Source: Ensifer sp. PDNC004
GTDB lineage: Bacteria; Pseudomonadota; Alphaproteobacteria; Rhizobiales; Rhizobiaceae
Assembly: GCF_016919405.1 (NCBI RefSeq)
Contig: NZ_CP070353.1
Span: 3,436,501-3,500,500 of the forward strand
Direction: 5' to 3'
Length of the DNA: 64,000 bases
A program made the position numbers and the translations under genes. The notes below the pieces were generated by a model. It did not search any database and had not been told where the DNA came from. It saw only the letters and a program-made list of their open reading frames with translations. Shown piece after piece: positions 31,238 through 41,098 of this stretch. Position 1 is the first letter of the stretch. Each line of letters opens with the position of its first letter.

Positions 31238-33646
31238 CTAGCCGAGATAGGTGCGTGCGAGCAGATCGGACAGGCTTTCGAGATCCCGCTCCAACCGATT
31301 GTAGACGCCGAGGTTCATGGCTTCCGGCGTCATCACCGCCAGGCCCGAATGCAGCCGCATCGCCTCGCGGTAGAAGGGAGACATCTGTCCGTTGACGAAG
31401 GCGTTCGGCAAGAGCTCGACCTCGGTCTTGATCTCGTTCAACTGGTAAAGCACCGAGCGCGGATTGAGCGGGTCGAGCGCCAGGAGGTCGGTGACGGTCA
31501 ACGCGGCGGTGCTGACATTGTAGCGCCGGCGGTGGGTCATGACGCTGTCGCCGATTTCGAGCAGCATGTCATAGGCGCCGTCGGGTGCGTCCGGCCCCGA
31601 CATGTGGCCGAGCAGCCGCGTCATGTGCAGGCCGCGCTCGATGTAGCGGCCGATCGAAAGAAAGCGCCAGCCAGTGAAGCGGTACATGTTTTCATGCACG
31701 AGACCGGCAAAGCCGGCGAGCTTGCGCAGGAGTACGGTGATCGCCCGCGTCGCGTCGTCGCCGGCCTGCACCGTCGCGTGGAACTTGCGCGCCGTCTGCG
31801 AAAGGTCGTTCAGCGCCAGCCAGCCGTCCGGAGAGAAACGGTCGCGGATGTTGCCGGCGCTGAAAAGGGCGCTGGAGATATTGGCAAGCAGGCTGTCGGG
31901 CACCGGCTGGCGCGCATCGATGTCGAGAGCGGCGAGGTAGTCGCCGACATCCTTCAGGAGCGGCAGGTCCGGATCGGCGGTTTCGGCAAAGCGGCCGTGC
32001 CAGGCGCGCAAGATGCGAAGCGCCCCTTCCGCGCGCTCGATGTAGCGGCCGAGCCAGAAGAGATTGTCGGCCGCCCGGCTTGGCAGGCTGCCCGGCATGT
32101 TGCGGGTGAAGCTTTCCTCGGCCGGAAGCAGCGTCGTGCGCTCGACCGGCCGGTCGCTGACGATCCAGACGTCGGCAGCGGTGCCGCCCGCCTGCATCGC
32201 GATCGCAGCGACATCGTCACCGGAGCCGATGCGGGCAAAGCCGCCCGGCATGATCTGCCAGCCGTCGCGGGTGCGTGCCGCAAACACGCGCAGGCTCATC
32301 GGCCGTGGCGTCAGCCGCCCGCGCACCCAGGCGGGGGTGGTCGAGAGCGTGACCACTTCCTGGCCCACGAGCTTGCCGCCCTCGGCGCAAAGCCAGTCTG
32401 CGATCGAGGCCCGGGCCTTCTCATCGAGCGTGCGGCCGAGCACCGACTGTCCATTGTCGTCGAAGAAGGGGCGTGTCTGGTAGGCGGGGCCGATGACCAT
32501 GCGGTCGAGGTTGGCGGCGACCTGTTCGCGTTCCGCGCTTTGGCCGCACCACCAGGTGGCGATCGAGGGCAGCTTCTGTTCCTCGCCCAACAGATGGCGG
32601 CAGATCGCCGGCGTGAAGGCGAGGAAAGCGCGGGTTTCGACGATGCCGGTGCCGAGCGCGTTGACGATCGAGACCGATCCGGCGCGAAGCGCCTCGACGA
32701 TGCCGGGCGTGCCGATATGGGAGGACTGATTGAGTTCGAGCGGATCGGCAAAGGCGGCGTCGAGACGACGCCAGAGCACGCCGATGGGCTTGAGACCGGC
32801 GACGGTGCGCACCATCACCCGGCCGCCGACGACGGTCAGATCCTCGCCTTCAAGCAGCATGAAGCCGAGATAGCGGGCGATATAGGCATGTTCGAAATAG
32901 GTCTCGTTGGCGATCCCCGGCGAAAGAACGGCGATGCGGTCGTCCGGATGCAGCCGGCGGCTCTGCAGCGTGTCGCGGAACTCGCCGAAGAAACCGGCCA
33001 GCCGGTGGACGTGGCTTTCCGCATAGAGATTGGAGAAGGCGCGCGTGGTCGCGACCCGGTTCTCCAGGGCGAAGCCGGCGCCCGAGGGCGCCTCGGTGCG
33101 ATCGGACAGGACCCACCAGTTTCCGTCGGGGCCGCGGCCGATCTCGAAGGAGACGAAATGCAGGAAGTGGCCGTCGGCCGGCTTTACGCCGACAAGCGGG
33201 CGCAGAAACTCCGGATTGGAGGCAACGAGCGCCGGCGGCAGCAGCCCTTCGCGCACCAGCCGGTTCTCGCCATAGATGTCGGCGACCACCTTTTCCAGCA
33301 GCTCGGCGCGCTGCACCAGGCCTTGCGAGACGTGCGCCCATTCCTTTTCGTCGATCAGAACCGGAATGTGCGACAGCGGCCAGCTGCGCTCGGAACTCTC
33401 CTTGGCGCCATAGACGCGATAGAACACCCCGGCATCGCGCAGATAGCGGTCGGCGCGGGCGAAGCGGTTGGCAAGCTCGGTTTCGTCGAGCCGCCCAAGC
33501 GTCGCGAGCAGCCGCTGCCAGACCGGGCGGACATTGCCTTCCTGGTCGAGCATTTCGTCGGCAATACCGGGAAGGGCCCGATAGCCGAAGACCGGATCGT
33601 CGTCGGTGCCCGGATGGCTTGCGGCGGCTGTCTGCTTCTTCGGCAT
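31238..33646 (-). CDS. Circularly permuted ATP-grasp plus alpha-E domain protein
   Basis: An 802-residue fusion. The first ~480 residues match the circularly permuted type 2 ATP-grasp family (DUF404/DUF407), with FLHFVSFEIGRGPDGNWWVL, APSGAGFALENRVATTRAF and LSPGIANETYFEHAYIARYL. The last ~300 residues are the helical alpha-E domain (DUF403), starting SRAADNLFWLGRYIERAEGA and repeating RYIERGLHMTRLLG. ATP-grasp enzymes join a carboxylate to an amine with ATP, so a peptide or amide ligase is inferred. The two domains are often separate genes; here they are fused. The start abuts the stop of the DUF2126 gene directly, indicating one operon. Confidence 0.9.
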   Translation of the reverse strand: MPKKQTAAASHPGTDDDPVFGYRALPGIADEMLDQEGNVRPVWQRLLATLGRLDETELANRFARADRYLRDAGVFYRVYGAKESSERSWPLSHIPVLIDEKEWAHVSQGLVQRAELLEKVVADIYGENRLVREGLLPPALVASNPEFLRPLVGVKPADGHFLHFVSFEIGRGPDGNWWVLSDRTEAPSGAGFALENRVATTRAFSNLYAESHVHRLAGFFGEFRDTLQSRRLHPDDRIAVLSPGIANETYFEHAYIARYLGFMLLEGEDLTVVGGRVMVRTVAGLKPIGVLWRRLDAAFADPLELNQSSHIGTPGIVEALRAGSVSIVNALGTGIVETRAFLAFTPAICRHLLGEEQKLPSIATWWCGQSAEREQVAANLDRMVIGPAYQTRPFFDDNGQSVLGRTLDEKARASIADWLCAEGGKLVGQEVVTLSTTPAWVRGRLTPRPMSLRVFAARTRDGWQIMPGGFARIGSGDDVAAIAMQAGGTAADVWIVSDRPVERTTLLPAEESFTRNMPGSLPSRAADNLFWLGRYIERAEGALRILRAWHGRFAETADPDLPLLKDVGDYLAALDIDARQPVPDSLLANISSALFSAGNIRDRFSPDGWLALNDLSQTARKFHATVQAGDDATRAITVLLRKLAGFAGLVHENMYRFTGWRFLSIGRYIERGLHMTRLLGHMSGPDAPDGAYDMLLEIGDSVMTHRRRYNVSTAALTVTDLLALDPLNPRSVLYQLNEIKTEVELLPNAFVNGQMSPFYREAMRLHSGLAVMTPEAMNLGVYNRLERDLESLSDLLARTYLG

Positions 33647-36600
33647 TTACGCTCCTGGTGGACGCCTGAGATCAAGCGTCATCGGGAATTCCGTCGACGG
33701 GCTTTCGGGGCGCAGCGGGTAGCCTCCCGGCGTATGGCCCCAAGGCTCGAACCGCGACAGGCGCCGCGCCTCCGCCTCGTTGCCGTTGACCGGAAACGTG
33801 TCGTAGTTGCGCCCACCCGGGTGGGCGACATGGTAGATGCAACCGCCGATCGCCCGATTCGACCATGTATCATAGATATCGAATGTAAGGGGAGTGTTGA
33901 CCGGCAGCACCGGGTGCAGCCCGGACGCCGGCTGCCACGCCTTGTAACGCACGCCGGCCACCGCCGCGCCGTTCGAGCCGGTGCGTGTGAGCGGCACGGG
34001 CCGACCGTTGCAGGCGACAATGTAACGTTCGGGGTTGGCGGTATCGAGCTTGACCTGAAGGCGCTCGATCGAGCTGTCGACATAGCGCACGGTGCCGCCG
34101 ATCGCGCCCTGTTCGCCCATCACGTGCCAGGGTTCGAGCGCCTGGCGGAGCTCGAGTTTCGCCCCCTCGTATTCGACCTCGCCGCAGAAGGGGAAGCGGA
34201 ACTCGAGCTGGGCCTCGAACCATTCCGGCTTCAGATCGAAGCCATGCGCCCGGAGATCGGCGAGCACGTCGAGAAAGTCCTGCCAGACATGATGCGGCAG
34301 CATGAAACGATCGTGCAGCGCAGTGCCCCAGCGCACGAAGCGTCCGTCGACCGGGTGCTTCCAGAAGCGGGCGATCAGCGCGCGCACCAGCAATTGCTGA
34401 GCAAGCGACATGCGGGCGTTCGGCGGCATCTCGAAGCCGCGGAACTCGACCAGGCCGAGACGGCCGGTCGGGCCATCGGGCGAGAACAGCTTGTCGATGC
34501 AGATTTCCGCCCGGTGGGTGTTGCCGGTGACGTCGACGAGCAGGTTGCGGAACAGCCGGTCGACGAGCCAGGGCAGGGGCGGCGGCGTTGCAGAGCCGGG
34601 CATCGGCACCTGCGCCAGCGCGATTTCGAGTTCATAGAGCTGGTCGTGGCGGGCCTCGTCGATGCGCGGCGCCTGCGACGTCGGGCCGATGAAGAGGCCG
34701 GAAAACAGGTAGGAAAGCGAGGGATGCCGCTGCCAGTGAAGCACCATGCTCTTCAGGAGATCCGGGCGGCGCAGGAACGGGCTGTCATTGGGATTGGCGC
34801 CGCCGACGACCACATGGTTGCCGCCGCCGGTGCCGGTATGACGCCCGTCGATCATGAACTTGTCGGCGCCGAGCCGGCTCTGGCGCGCCTCCTCGTAGAT
34901 CGCGGTCGTGATATCGACGCAGTCACGCCAATGGGCGGCCGGGTGGATGTTGACCTCGATCACGCCGGGATCGGGCGCGACGCGGATGACGTTGATGCGC
35001 TCGTCCTGCGGCGGGGCATAGCCCTCGATATGCACCGGCAGGCCAATGGCGGCAGCGGCGCGTTCCGCAGACGCGATCAGGTCGAGATACTCCTCGATGC
35101 TTGCCGTCGGCGGCATGAAGACGCAGAGCCTGCCGTCGCGCGGTTCGACGCTGATGGCGGTGCGCACCAGGCCGGCGATTTCGTCCCGCGCGACCGGCAG
35201 CGGTGTCTCCGGCGCTTCCGAGGGTTGGAAGCGTGCCTGTTGCGGCCGGCTGATCTCCTCGGAGAAATCCGGCAGGTCGTCGCGCGGCAAGGTCGGGTCG
35301 AGCGGGTGGATATAGGGAAACTGCGAGGGCGCGATATAGGGCAGAGTGCCGAGCGGCAGGCGGTAGCCGACGGGGCTATCGCCTGGCACGAGGAAGAGCC
35401 GACCGCGGCGGGTGCTCCACTTCTCGCTCATCCATTGTCGTCCGGAGGCCTGCGCGTTCCAGGCCTGGACCGGCAGAACGTAGCCGGTCGGCGTCGTCAG
35501 CCCGCGCTCGAAGACACGCGCCATGCGGCTGCGTTCCTCCGGGTCCTTGAGCTTCGAATTGGCGGGATCGACATTGTCCGGGAGGTTCGCCTCCTTCAAG
35601 AGCCATTCGGCCGGATCCTCGAAGGCGGGCACCACCATGTCGGCCGCGACATCGAGCTCGCCGGCGATCGCGTGCAGCAAGCGTTCGGCATCCTTTTCGG
35701 TCACGTCGTGGCGGCCGGCTTCCTCGGCGATGAGATCGGGCCGGCTCCAGATCGGCACGCCGTCCTTGCGCCAGTAGAGCGAGAAGGTCCAGCGTGGCAG
35801 GCTTTCGCCGGGATACCACTTGCCCTGGCCGTAATGCAGGAAGCCGCCCGGCGCGAAGCGCTCGCGCAGCCGGCGGATGAGATCGTCCGCCTTCTCGCGC
35901 TTGGTCGGGCCGACGGCGGCTGTGTTCCATTCTTCCGCCTCGAAATCGTCGATCGAGACGAAGGTCGGCTCGCCGCCCATCGTCAGCCTGACGTCGTTTT
36001 CCTCGAGCACCCGGTCAACCCTTTCACCGAGCGCATTCAGCGCCTCCCAACTCTCGTCGGAGAACGGCTTGGTGATGCGCGGGTGCTCGGCGACACGTTT
36101 TACCTTCATGTCGAAGGCGAAGTCGGTTCGGGTCTCGGGATCGCCGAAGAAGCCGCCGGAGATCGGCGCGGCGTTGCGATAGTGCGGCGTTGCGGCAAGC
36201 GGAATATGGCTTTCGCCGGTCAGGAGGCCCGAGGTCGGGTCGAGCCCGACCCAGCCGGCGCCGGGCAGATAGACTTCCGCCCAGGCATGCAGGTCGGTGA
36301 AGTCGTGGTCGGTGCCGGAGGGGCCGTCGAGGGCTTTCAGATCGGGCGTCAGCTGAATGAGATAGCCGGAGACGAAGCGGGCAGCGAAGCCGAGATTGCG
36401 CAGGATCTGCACGAGCAACCAGCTGGAATCGCGGCACGATCCTCTCGCCGATGTCAGCGTCTGCTCCGGATCCTGTACGCCCGGCTCCATGCGGATGACA
36501 TAGCCGATTTCCTGCTGCAGGCGCGCGTTGAGCCCGACGACCATGTCGATGGTACGCTGGCGGGAACGATCGACCGTTGCCATGAAGGCGGAGAGCGCCG

Positions 36601-36973
36601 GGCCGAGCGGCTCCGGTGTCATGTAGATCCTCAGATCGTCGCTGAGATCTTCGGGGTAGGGGAAGGGCCAATGCTCCGCCTCTTCCTCGACGAAGAAGTC
36701 GAAGGGGTTGTAGACCGTCATGTCGGCAACGAGATCGACTTCGATTTTCAGCTCGCTCACCGGATCGGGAAAGACGAAACGGGCGAGGTAGTTGCCGTAG
36801 GGGTCCTGCTGCAGGTTGACGAAATGGTTGCCGGGCGAAACCTTCAGCGAGTGGCTGATGACCTTGGTCTTAGAGTGAGCGGCGGGCTTCAGCCGGATGA
36901 TCTGCGGCGACAGCCTGACGGCACGGTCATAGGTGTAGTGGGTCAGGTGATAGATACTGGCCTTGATCGACAT
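33647..36973 (-). CDS. Large transglutaminase / DUF2126 protein
   Basis: A 1108-residue protein. The N-terminal 280 residues are a transglutaminase-like domain with triad Cys180 ([10 protein letters not shown]), His229 ([10 protein letters not shown]) and Asp245 (VGLDPTSGL). The rest is DUF2126, with a glutamine-synthetase-like ligase character proposed in the literature: [40 protein letters not shown] and [20 protein letters not shown] are conserved-looking blocks. It probably works with the ATP-grasp/alpha-E protein and the small transglutaminase encoded just downstream. Length is normal for the family. It is cytoplasmic, with no signal peptide. The start at ATG 36973 is followed upstream by a palindrome-rich intergenic region. 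Confidence 0.88.
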   Translation of the reverse strand: MSIKASIYHLTHYTYDRAVRLSPQIIRLKPAAHSKTKVISHSLKVSPGNHFVNLQQDPYGNYLARFVFPDPVSELKIEVDLVADMTVYNPFDFFVEEEAEHWPFPYPEDLSDDLRIYMTPEPLGPALSAFMATVDRSRQRTIDMVVGLNARLQQEIGYVIRMEPGVQDPEQTLTSARGSCRDSSWLLVQILRNLGFAARFVSGYLIQLTPDLKALDGPSGTDHDFTDLHAWAEVYLPGAGWVGLDPTSGLLTGESHIPLAATPHYRNAAPISGGFFGDPETRTDFAFDMKVKRVAEHPRITKPFSDESWEALNALGERVDRVLEENDVRLTMGGEPTFVSIDDFEAEEWNTAAVGPTKREKADDLIRRLRERFAPGGFLHYGQGKWYPGESLPRWTFSLYWRKDGVPIWSRPDLIAEEAGRHDVTEKDAERLLHAIAGELDVAADMVVPAFEDPAEWLLKEANLPDNVDPANSKLKDPEERSRMARVFERGLTTPTGYVLPVQAWNAQASGRQWMSEKWSTRRGRLFLVPGDSPVGYRLPLGTLPYIAPSQFPYIHPLDPTLPRDDLPDFSEEISRPQQARFQPSEAPETPLPVARDEIAGLVRTAISVEPRDGRLCVFMPPTASIEEYLDLIASAERAAAAIGLPVHIEGYAPPQDERINVIRVAPDPGVIEVNIHPAAHWRDCVDITTAIYEEARQSRLGADKFMIDGRHTGTGGGNHVVVGGANPNDSPFLRRPDLLKSMVLHWQRHPSLSYLFSGLFIGPTSQAPRIDEARHDQLYELEIALAQVPMPGSATPPPLPWLVDRLFRNLLVDVTGNTHRAEICIDKLFSPDGPTGRLGLVEFRGFEMPPNARMSLAQQLLVRALIARFWKHPVDGRFVRWGTALHDRFMLPHHVWQDFLDVLADLRAHGFDLKPEWFEAQLEFRFPFCGEVEYEGAKLELRQALEPWHVMGEQGAIGGTVRYVDSSIERLQVKLDTANPERYIVACNGRPVPLTRTGSNGAAVAGVRYKAWQPASGLHPVLPVNTPLTFDIYDTWSNRAIGGCIYHVAHPGGRNYDTFPVNGNEAEARRLSRFEPWGHTPGGYPLRPESPSTEFPMTLDLRRPPGA

Positions 36974-36990
36974 GCCGGATTTGATCCCCC

Positions 36991-37041
36991 TGCAGCATGT
37001 TTCCTTAAATCACCTTCGATTTAAGGACCAAAACGTGCTGC
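36991..37041. repeat. Dispersed palindromic element, copy 1
   Basis: CCTTAAATC-ACCTTC-GATTTAAGG (37003-37026) inside an outer GCAGCA...TGCTGC pair (36992-37041). A second copy with the same core lies at 41495-41546. It resembles the palindromic intergenic repeats frequent in Sinorhizobium chromosomes. Confidence 0.65.
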
Positions 37042-37054
37042 CCTTCTAAGTGCG

Positions 37055-37221
37055 ACAGCGGCCTTAGCGCGCCTTCGGCGCGCGGCGCTGTTGTGGGGGG
37101 TCTGGTGCCCCCATCGCCACGAAGTTTGTGCAATGCAAATCGAGAATGCAAGCGCGAAAGCGTGCCTGGAAAATCGAGGCAGCGCAGTGCTTTCGCACGC
37201 CAGTGCGGGGCGTGCGAAAGC
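37055..37221. repeat. Pair of strong intergenic hairpins
   Basis: Hairpin 1: GCGCGCC-TTC-GGCGCGC (37067-37083) with an outer CAGCG/CGCTG pair. Hairpin 2: a perfect 13-bp stem GCTTTCGCACGCC / GGCGTGCGAAAGC with a 7-base loop (37189-37221), 13 bases after the aldo/keto reductase stop. Neither has a T run. Related GCGAAAGCG words recur at 37153. It may be a mosaic repeat that also ends transcription of the reductase gene. Confidence 0.5.
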
Positions 37222-37234
37222 GGTTGCCTGACGA

Positions 37235-38269
37235 TCAGACGATCGGCGGATTGATCCGCGCGAAACCCTCCTGGCGGTAGTAGGGGAAGTAGGGGTAGGC
37301 CGGAGTCGTCTTGCTCGCCGCGTCGAGCCGGGCGATCTGTTCCCGCGACAACGACCAGCCGACGGCGCCGAGGTTCTGGCGAAGCTGCTCCTCGTTGCGG
37401 GCGCCGATGATGACGCTCGAGACCGTCGGGCGCTGCAGCAGCCAGTTGATGGCGATCTGTGGGATCGTCCTGCCGGTTTCCTCCGCAAGCTGGTCGAGCA
37501 CGTCGACGACATCGTAGAGCTTTTCGTCATCGACCGGCGGGCCGAAGGCGGCTGTGTCATGCAGGCGGCTTCCTTCCGGCCACGGCTTGCCGCGGCGGAT
37601 CTTGCCGGTCAGGCGCCCCCAGCCGAGCGGGCTCCAGACCAGCGCGCCGACGCCCTGGTCGGCACCAAGCGGCATCAGTTCCCACTCGTAGTCGCGTCCG
37701 ACAAGCGAATAGTAGACCTGGTGGGCCACATGACGCACGAGGCCGTGCTTCTCCGACGCCGCCAGCGATTTCATCAGCTGCCAGCCGGCGAAGTTTGAGG
37801 CGCCGACGTAGCGCAGCTTGCCGGCAGTGACGAGACCGTCGAGTGTCGAAAGCACCTCTTCGACCGGCGTTCCCGCGTCGAAGGCGTGCAGTTGCAACAG
37901 GTCGATATAGTCGGTGCCGAGCCGCTTCAAGGCATCGTCGACGCCCTTGACGAGACGCGTGCGCGACGTGCCGGCGTCATTCGGGCCGTCGCCCATCGGC
38001 AATGCCATCTTGGTGGAGAGCAGCACGGCATCGCGCCGGCCCTTGATGGCCGCACCAAGCACGCTCTCGGATGCGCCGTCGGAATAGACGTCGGCGGTGT
38101 CGAAGAGGCTGACTCCGGCCTCGAGCGAGATGTCGATCAGCCGCCTGGCTTCCGCGGCGTCGCTGTTGCCCCAGGCGCTGAAGAGCGGCCCCTTGCCGCC
38201 GAACGTGCCGGCGCCAAAGCTCAAGGCAGGCACTTTCAGTCCCGATGATCCAAGCCGTCTGTATTCCAT
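37235..38269 (-). CDS. Aldo/keto reductase
   Basis: A 344-residue NADPH-dependent reductase of the AKR superfamily, probably acting on aldehydes or ketones in the cytoplasm. The N-terminus MEYRRLGSSGLKVPALSFGA is typical; SLFDTADVYSDGASESVLG holds the catalytic Asp/Tyr, LLSTKM the Lys and LLQLHAFD the His. The cofactor-binding end is SSVIIGARNEEQLRQNLGAV. Start ATG 38269 follows GAGGAG; the frame extends 37 codons further without similarity. It is divergent from a LysR gene 128 bases away, which is its likely regulator. The substrate is unknown. Confidence 0.9.
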   Translation of the reverse strand: MEYRRLGSSGLKVPALSFGAGTFGGKGPLFSAWGNSDAAEARRLIDISLEAGVSLFDTADVYSDGASESVLGAAIKGRRDAVLLSTKMALPMGDGPNDAGTSRTRLVKGVDDALKRLGTDYIDLLQLHAFDAGTPVEEVLSTLDGLVTAGKLRYVGASNFAGWQLMKSLAASEKHGLVRHVAHQVYYSLVGRDYEWELMPLGADQGVGALVWSPLGWGRLTGKIRRGKPWPEGSRLHDTAAFGPPVDDEKLYDVVDVLDQLAEETGRTIPQIAINWLLQRPTVSSVIIGARNEEQLRQNLGAVGWSLSREQIARLDAASKTTPAYPYFPYYRQEGFARINPPIV

Positions 38270-38397
38270 GTCGTCAAACTCCTCGATGGTTGGCCTTTGC
38301 GAGACCGGATGTCCGCTCGCCCACGAGGAGAAGGTGGTGTCGTTGCTATTTGCGATGTAGACATAATGAAAGAACATCATTTGTGAGCTGAAGTCAC

Positions 38398-39309
38398 ATG
38401 TCGCGCTTGTCGATCAATCGTTCGGGGGAGATGGCGGTTTTCGCCAAGGCGGTGGAACTAGGCGGTTTTTCGGCCGCCGCAAAGGTCTGCTGTATGACCC
38501 CCTCGGCCGTCAGCAAGCTCGTGCAGCGGCTTGAAGAAAGGCTCGGCGTCCGGCTCGTCAACCGCTCTACGCGGCGGTTGCAACTGACGGCGGAGGGCTG
38601 CGCCTTCTACGAGCGGGCGGTGCGCATCCTTGCCGATATCGACGAGGCGGAGCGCGAGGCGGGTTCAGGCGAGACGCCGGAGGGTCGCGTGCGTCTGAAC
38701 GTCAGCGCTTCCTATGCGGTGCATGTGCTGATGCCGGTGCTGTCGGATTTTCTTTCGGCCTTCCCGTCTGTCTCGCTCGACATTTTGCAGACCGATGCCG
38801 TGGTCGACCTGATGGCGGAGCGGGCCGACATCGCCGTGCGTGCTGGTCCGCTGAAGTCTTCAAGCCTGATCGCCCGCAAGCTCGGCAGCACGTCGATGAC
38901 GATCGTCGGCGCGCCGTCCTATCTTCAACGGTTCGGCACGCCCGAGAGTGTTGAGGATCTCGAAGCGATGAACAGGCTGAGCCATAGCTACGCCCGTTCG
39001 ATCGATGGCTGGCCACTCCTGTCGAACGGGGAGCCGATCACGCTGGCACCGACGGAGCAGGTCCGCGTGAGTGACGGCGAGGGCTTGCGCCAGCTTGCGC
39101 TCGCCGGCGTCGGCCTGGCGCGACTGCCGACGTTTACGGTCAAGGAGGATATCCGTTGCGGCCGGCTGACGGCGGTTGCCGAGCATTTGAACCCGGGCGA
39201 CATCGAGGCCTTCCATGCGGTGTTCCACGGGCAGGGTGGAGCCCTGCCGGCGCGTGTGCGGGTGGTGCTCGATTTCCTGGCTAAGCGCGCGCGGATTTCA
39301 TCGCCTTGA
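38398..39309 (+). CDS. LysR family transcriptional regulator
   Basis: A 303-residue LysR-type regulator. The winged helix-turn-helix is at about 8-66 (MAVFAKAVELGGFSAAAKVC, then TPSAVSKLVQRLEERLGVRL). A periplasmic-binding-like effector domain follows (GRVRLNVSASYAVHVLMPVL onward). It is divergent from the aldo/keto reductase, the classic LysR arrangement, so it probably senses the reductase substrate. It converges on and overlaps the diguanylate cyclase gene by 29 bases at the 3-prime end. Confidence 0.92.
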   Translation: MSRLSINRSGEMAVFAKAVELGGFSAAAKVCCMTPSAVSKLVQRLEERLGVRLVNRSTRRLQLTAEGCAFYERAVRILADIDEAEREAGSGETPEGRVRLNVSASYAVHVLMPVLSDFLSAFPSVSLDILQTDAVVDLMAERADIAVRAGPLKSSSLIARKLGSTSMTIVGAPSYLQRFGTPESVEDLEAMNRLSHSYARSIDGWPLLSNGEPITLAPTEQVRVSDGEGLRQLALAGVGLARLPTFTVKEDIRCGRLTAVAEHLNPGDIEAFHAVFHGQGGALPARVRVVLDFLAKRARISSP

Positions 39310-41098
39310 ACGGCGAGTGCGCGGCTTCGTCCGGCTGGCCGCAGACGCGATTGCGGCCTTCGGACTTGGCGCGATAGAGCTCCGTATCGGCAAGTTCGAT
39401 CAGGTGCTTCCAGCCACCGTCCGCGCTTCGGCCTTCGGCCACGCCGAAGCTGGCGGTAACATTCAGCTTCTGCCCGTCTGCAAGGACGATCGGTTCGCGT
39501 GCGAGGTTGACCCTTATCCTTTCGGCAAGGGCAAGAGCGGATTCGATGCTGTCGCCGGGCGTGATCACGGCGAACTCCTCGCCGCCGAAACGGGCGACGA
39601 GATCGGAATTGCGCACGGAATTGCGGATGATGCGTGCGGTTTCCTGAAGCACGATGTCGCCGATCAGGTGGCCGTGGGTATCGTTGATCTGCTTGAAATG
39701 GTCGATATCCATCAGGATCAGACAGGCGTCCTGATCCTTGCCGTTCGTGTCCTCCGCGCCGCCGATCAGCTCCAATGCGCGGCGATTGAGCAGGCCGGTC
39801 AATTCGTCCGTTTCCGCCTGGCGCTCGAGATGCTGCATCAGCAGCGTGCGCTCGTCGAGGCGCTGGCGCAGGATGTCTATCGCATCGAACAGGCGCCCCA
39901 TTTCGCCTTCTCCGCCCTTGCCCTGGAGGCGCGGGATCGGGCGGTCGTTGGCGAGTTCGATGATGCTGTGGCGCGCGAGGAGCAGCGGTTCGAAGACCAG
40001 CGAGCGGGCGCGGCGCATCAACACCAGGAGCACCAGGAAAAGCGAGAAGGTCGCAAGGCTCGCGACGGCGAGCTTGATCGACGCGCGCGTCTTGTTGGTC
40101 GACAGGCGCTCGACGGTCGAATCCATGAAGGCGCGACGCAGATCTTCAAGCGGCTTCATCTTCGGGACGAAAATGTCGGTGAGCTGTTCGGCGGTCAGCG
40201 GGTAGTTGCCCGAGCGTTTGCCGACCGCGACGATGTTGTCGATGATCGCAAAACCTTCGCCGAAGAATTCGTGGTCGATCTTGGCGAGATCGCCGATCTT
40301 CGCCGGATCGAGGCCGGGAAGCGCGCCCGGCTTGCCGACGATCGCCCAGACCTCCTGTAGCCTGCCGCGTGTGCGCTCGCTGTCGGCCAGGTTCTTGATC
40401 GCGAGCGGCTTGCCGACGGCAACGGGCGCCATGACCTGCGAGCCGAGGCGGCCACCGTCTTCACGCAGATTGGCGAGCATCTGGGCCGCAAGAGCAATGC
40501 CCGCAAGGTTCGGGTCCGTATTGGTCAGGCGCTGAATGTTCCAGTCGATAGCGGGGCGGAGCGCATCGATCACGCCGAACATGGCCTCGATCGACCCTTC
40601 GATTTCGGCAAGATTCCGCTCTTCCGGCGGAAGGGCTGCAATGCGATCGACTTCCGCACGCGCAAGTATCAAGCGACGGTGCACCTCGACCAGGATGGGC
40701 GAGAGTGCGCCGGCCGGTTCGGAACGGCTGGCATTGTCGATGTCGGCGGTGATCTCGGCGAGTGCCGCGTCGCTGCGGGTACGAAACTCCGCCAGCCGCG
40801 CCTGAACGGTGGACCCGGGCGCCACGCCGAGGCCGAGCATGCCGTTCGACGGACCACGTTCGGCCGAGAGATAGTTCGCGGCGTCGAGGACGCGGCAAAA
40901 GGCCATGACTTCCGCCAGATTGCGGCGCGCGATGACAAAATCGCTGTAGGACGCGGCGATGATTTCGGTCGCAAGAATGCCCGTGCAGGCAACGACAATG
41001 GCCACCAGCCATTGGAGCTTGCGTCGCAGGGCCTTGGCCGTGCGTGCTTCCCCGACGCCCATCTGAGGGGACGCATAGCTGCTGCCCTTATTGCTCAT
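39281..41098 (-). CDS. Membrane sensor diguanylate cyclase (GGDEF)
   Basis: A 605-residue inner-membrane enzyme making cyclic di-GMP. A first helix is at about 30-50 (WLVAIVVACTGILATEIIAA) and a second near 340-360 (IKLAVASLATFSLFLVLLVL), enclosing a ~290-residue, mostly helical periplasmic sensor region. A HAMP-like linker leads to the GGDEF domain. The active site GGEEF is intact at 505-509 with ILMDIDHFKQINDTHGHLIG, and an inhibitory I-site RNSD is at 496-499, exactly five residues upstream. It therefore looks active and product-inhibited, in contrast to the protein encoded at 1140. It overlaps the convergent LysR gene by 29 bases. Confidence 0.92.
   Translation of the reverse strand: MSNKGSSYASPQMGVGEARTAKALRRKLQWLVAIVVACTGILATEIIAASYSDFVIARRNLAEVMAFCRVLDAANYLSAERGPSNGMLGLGVAPGSTVQARLAEFRTRSDAALAEITADIDNASRSEPAGALSPILVEVHRRLILARAEVDRIAALPPEERNLAEIEGSIEAMFGVIDALRPAIDWNIQRLTNTDPNLAGIALAAQMLANLREDGGRLGSQVMAPVAVGKPLAIKNLADSERTRGRLQEVWAIVGKPGALPGLDPAKIGDLAKIDHEFFGEGFAIIDNIVAVGKRSGNYPLTAEQLTDIFVPKMKPLEDLRRAFMDSTVERLSTNKTRASIKLAVASLATFSLFLVLLVLMRRARSLVFEPLLLARHSIIELANDRPIPRLQGKGGEGEMGRLFDAIDILRQRLDERTLLMQHLERQAETDELTGLLNRRALELIGGAEDTNGKDQDACLILMDIDHFKQINDTHGHLIGDIVLQETARIIRNSVRNSDLVARFGGEEFAVITPGDSIESALALAERIRVNLAREPIVLADGQKLNVTASFGVAEGRSADGGWKHLIELADTELYRAKSEGRNRVCGQPDEAAHSPFKAMKSARA

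Noticed and set aside
31349..37024. An 1891-codon plus-strand open frame opposite the transglutaminase/ATP-grasp cluster
   Set aside because: It mirrors real minus-strand genes, has His/Arg/Asp/Ala-rich low-complexity composition and no domain; long antisense frames are expected in high-GC coding DNA.
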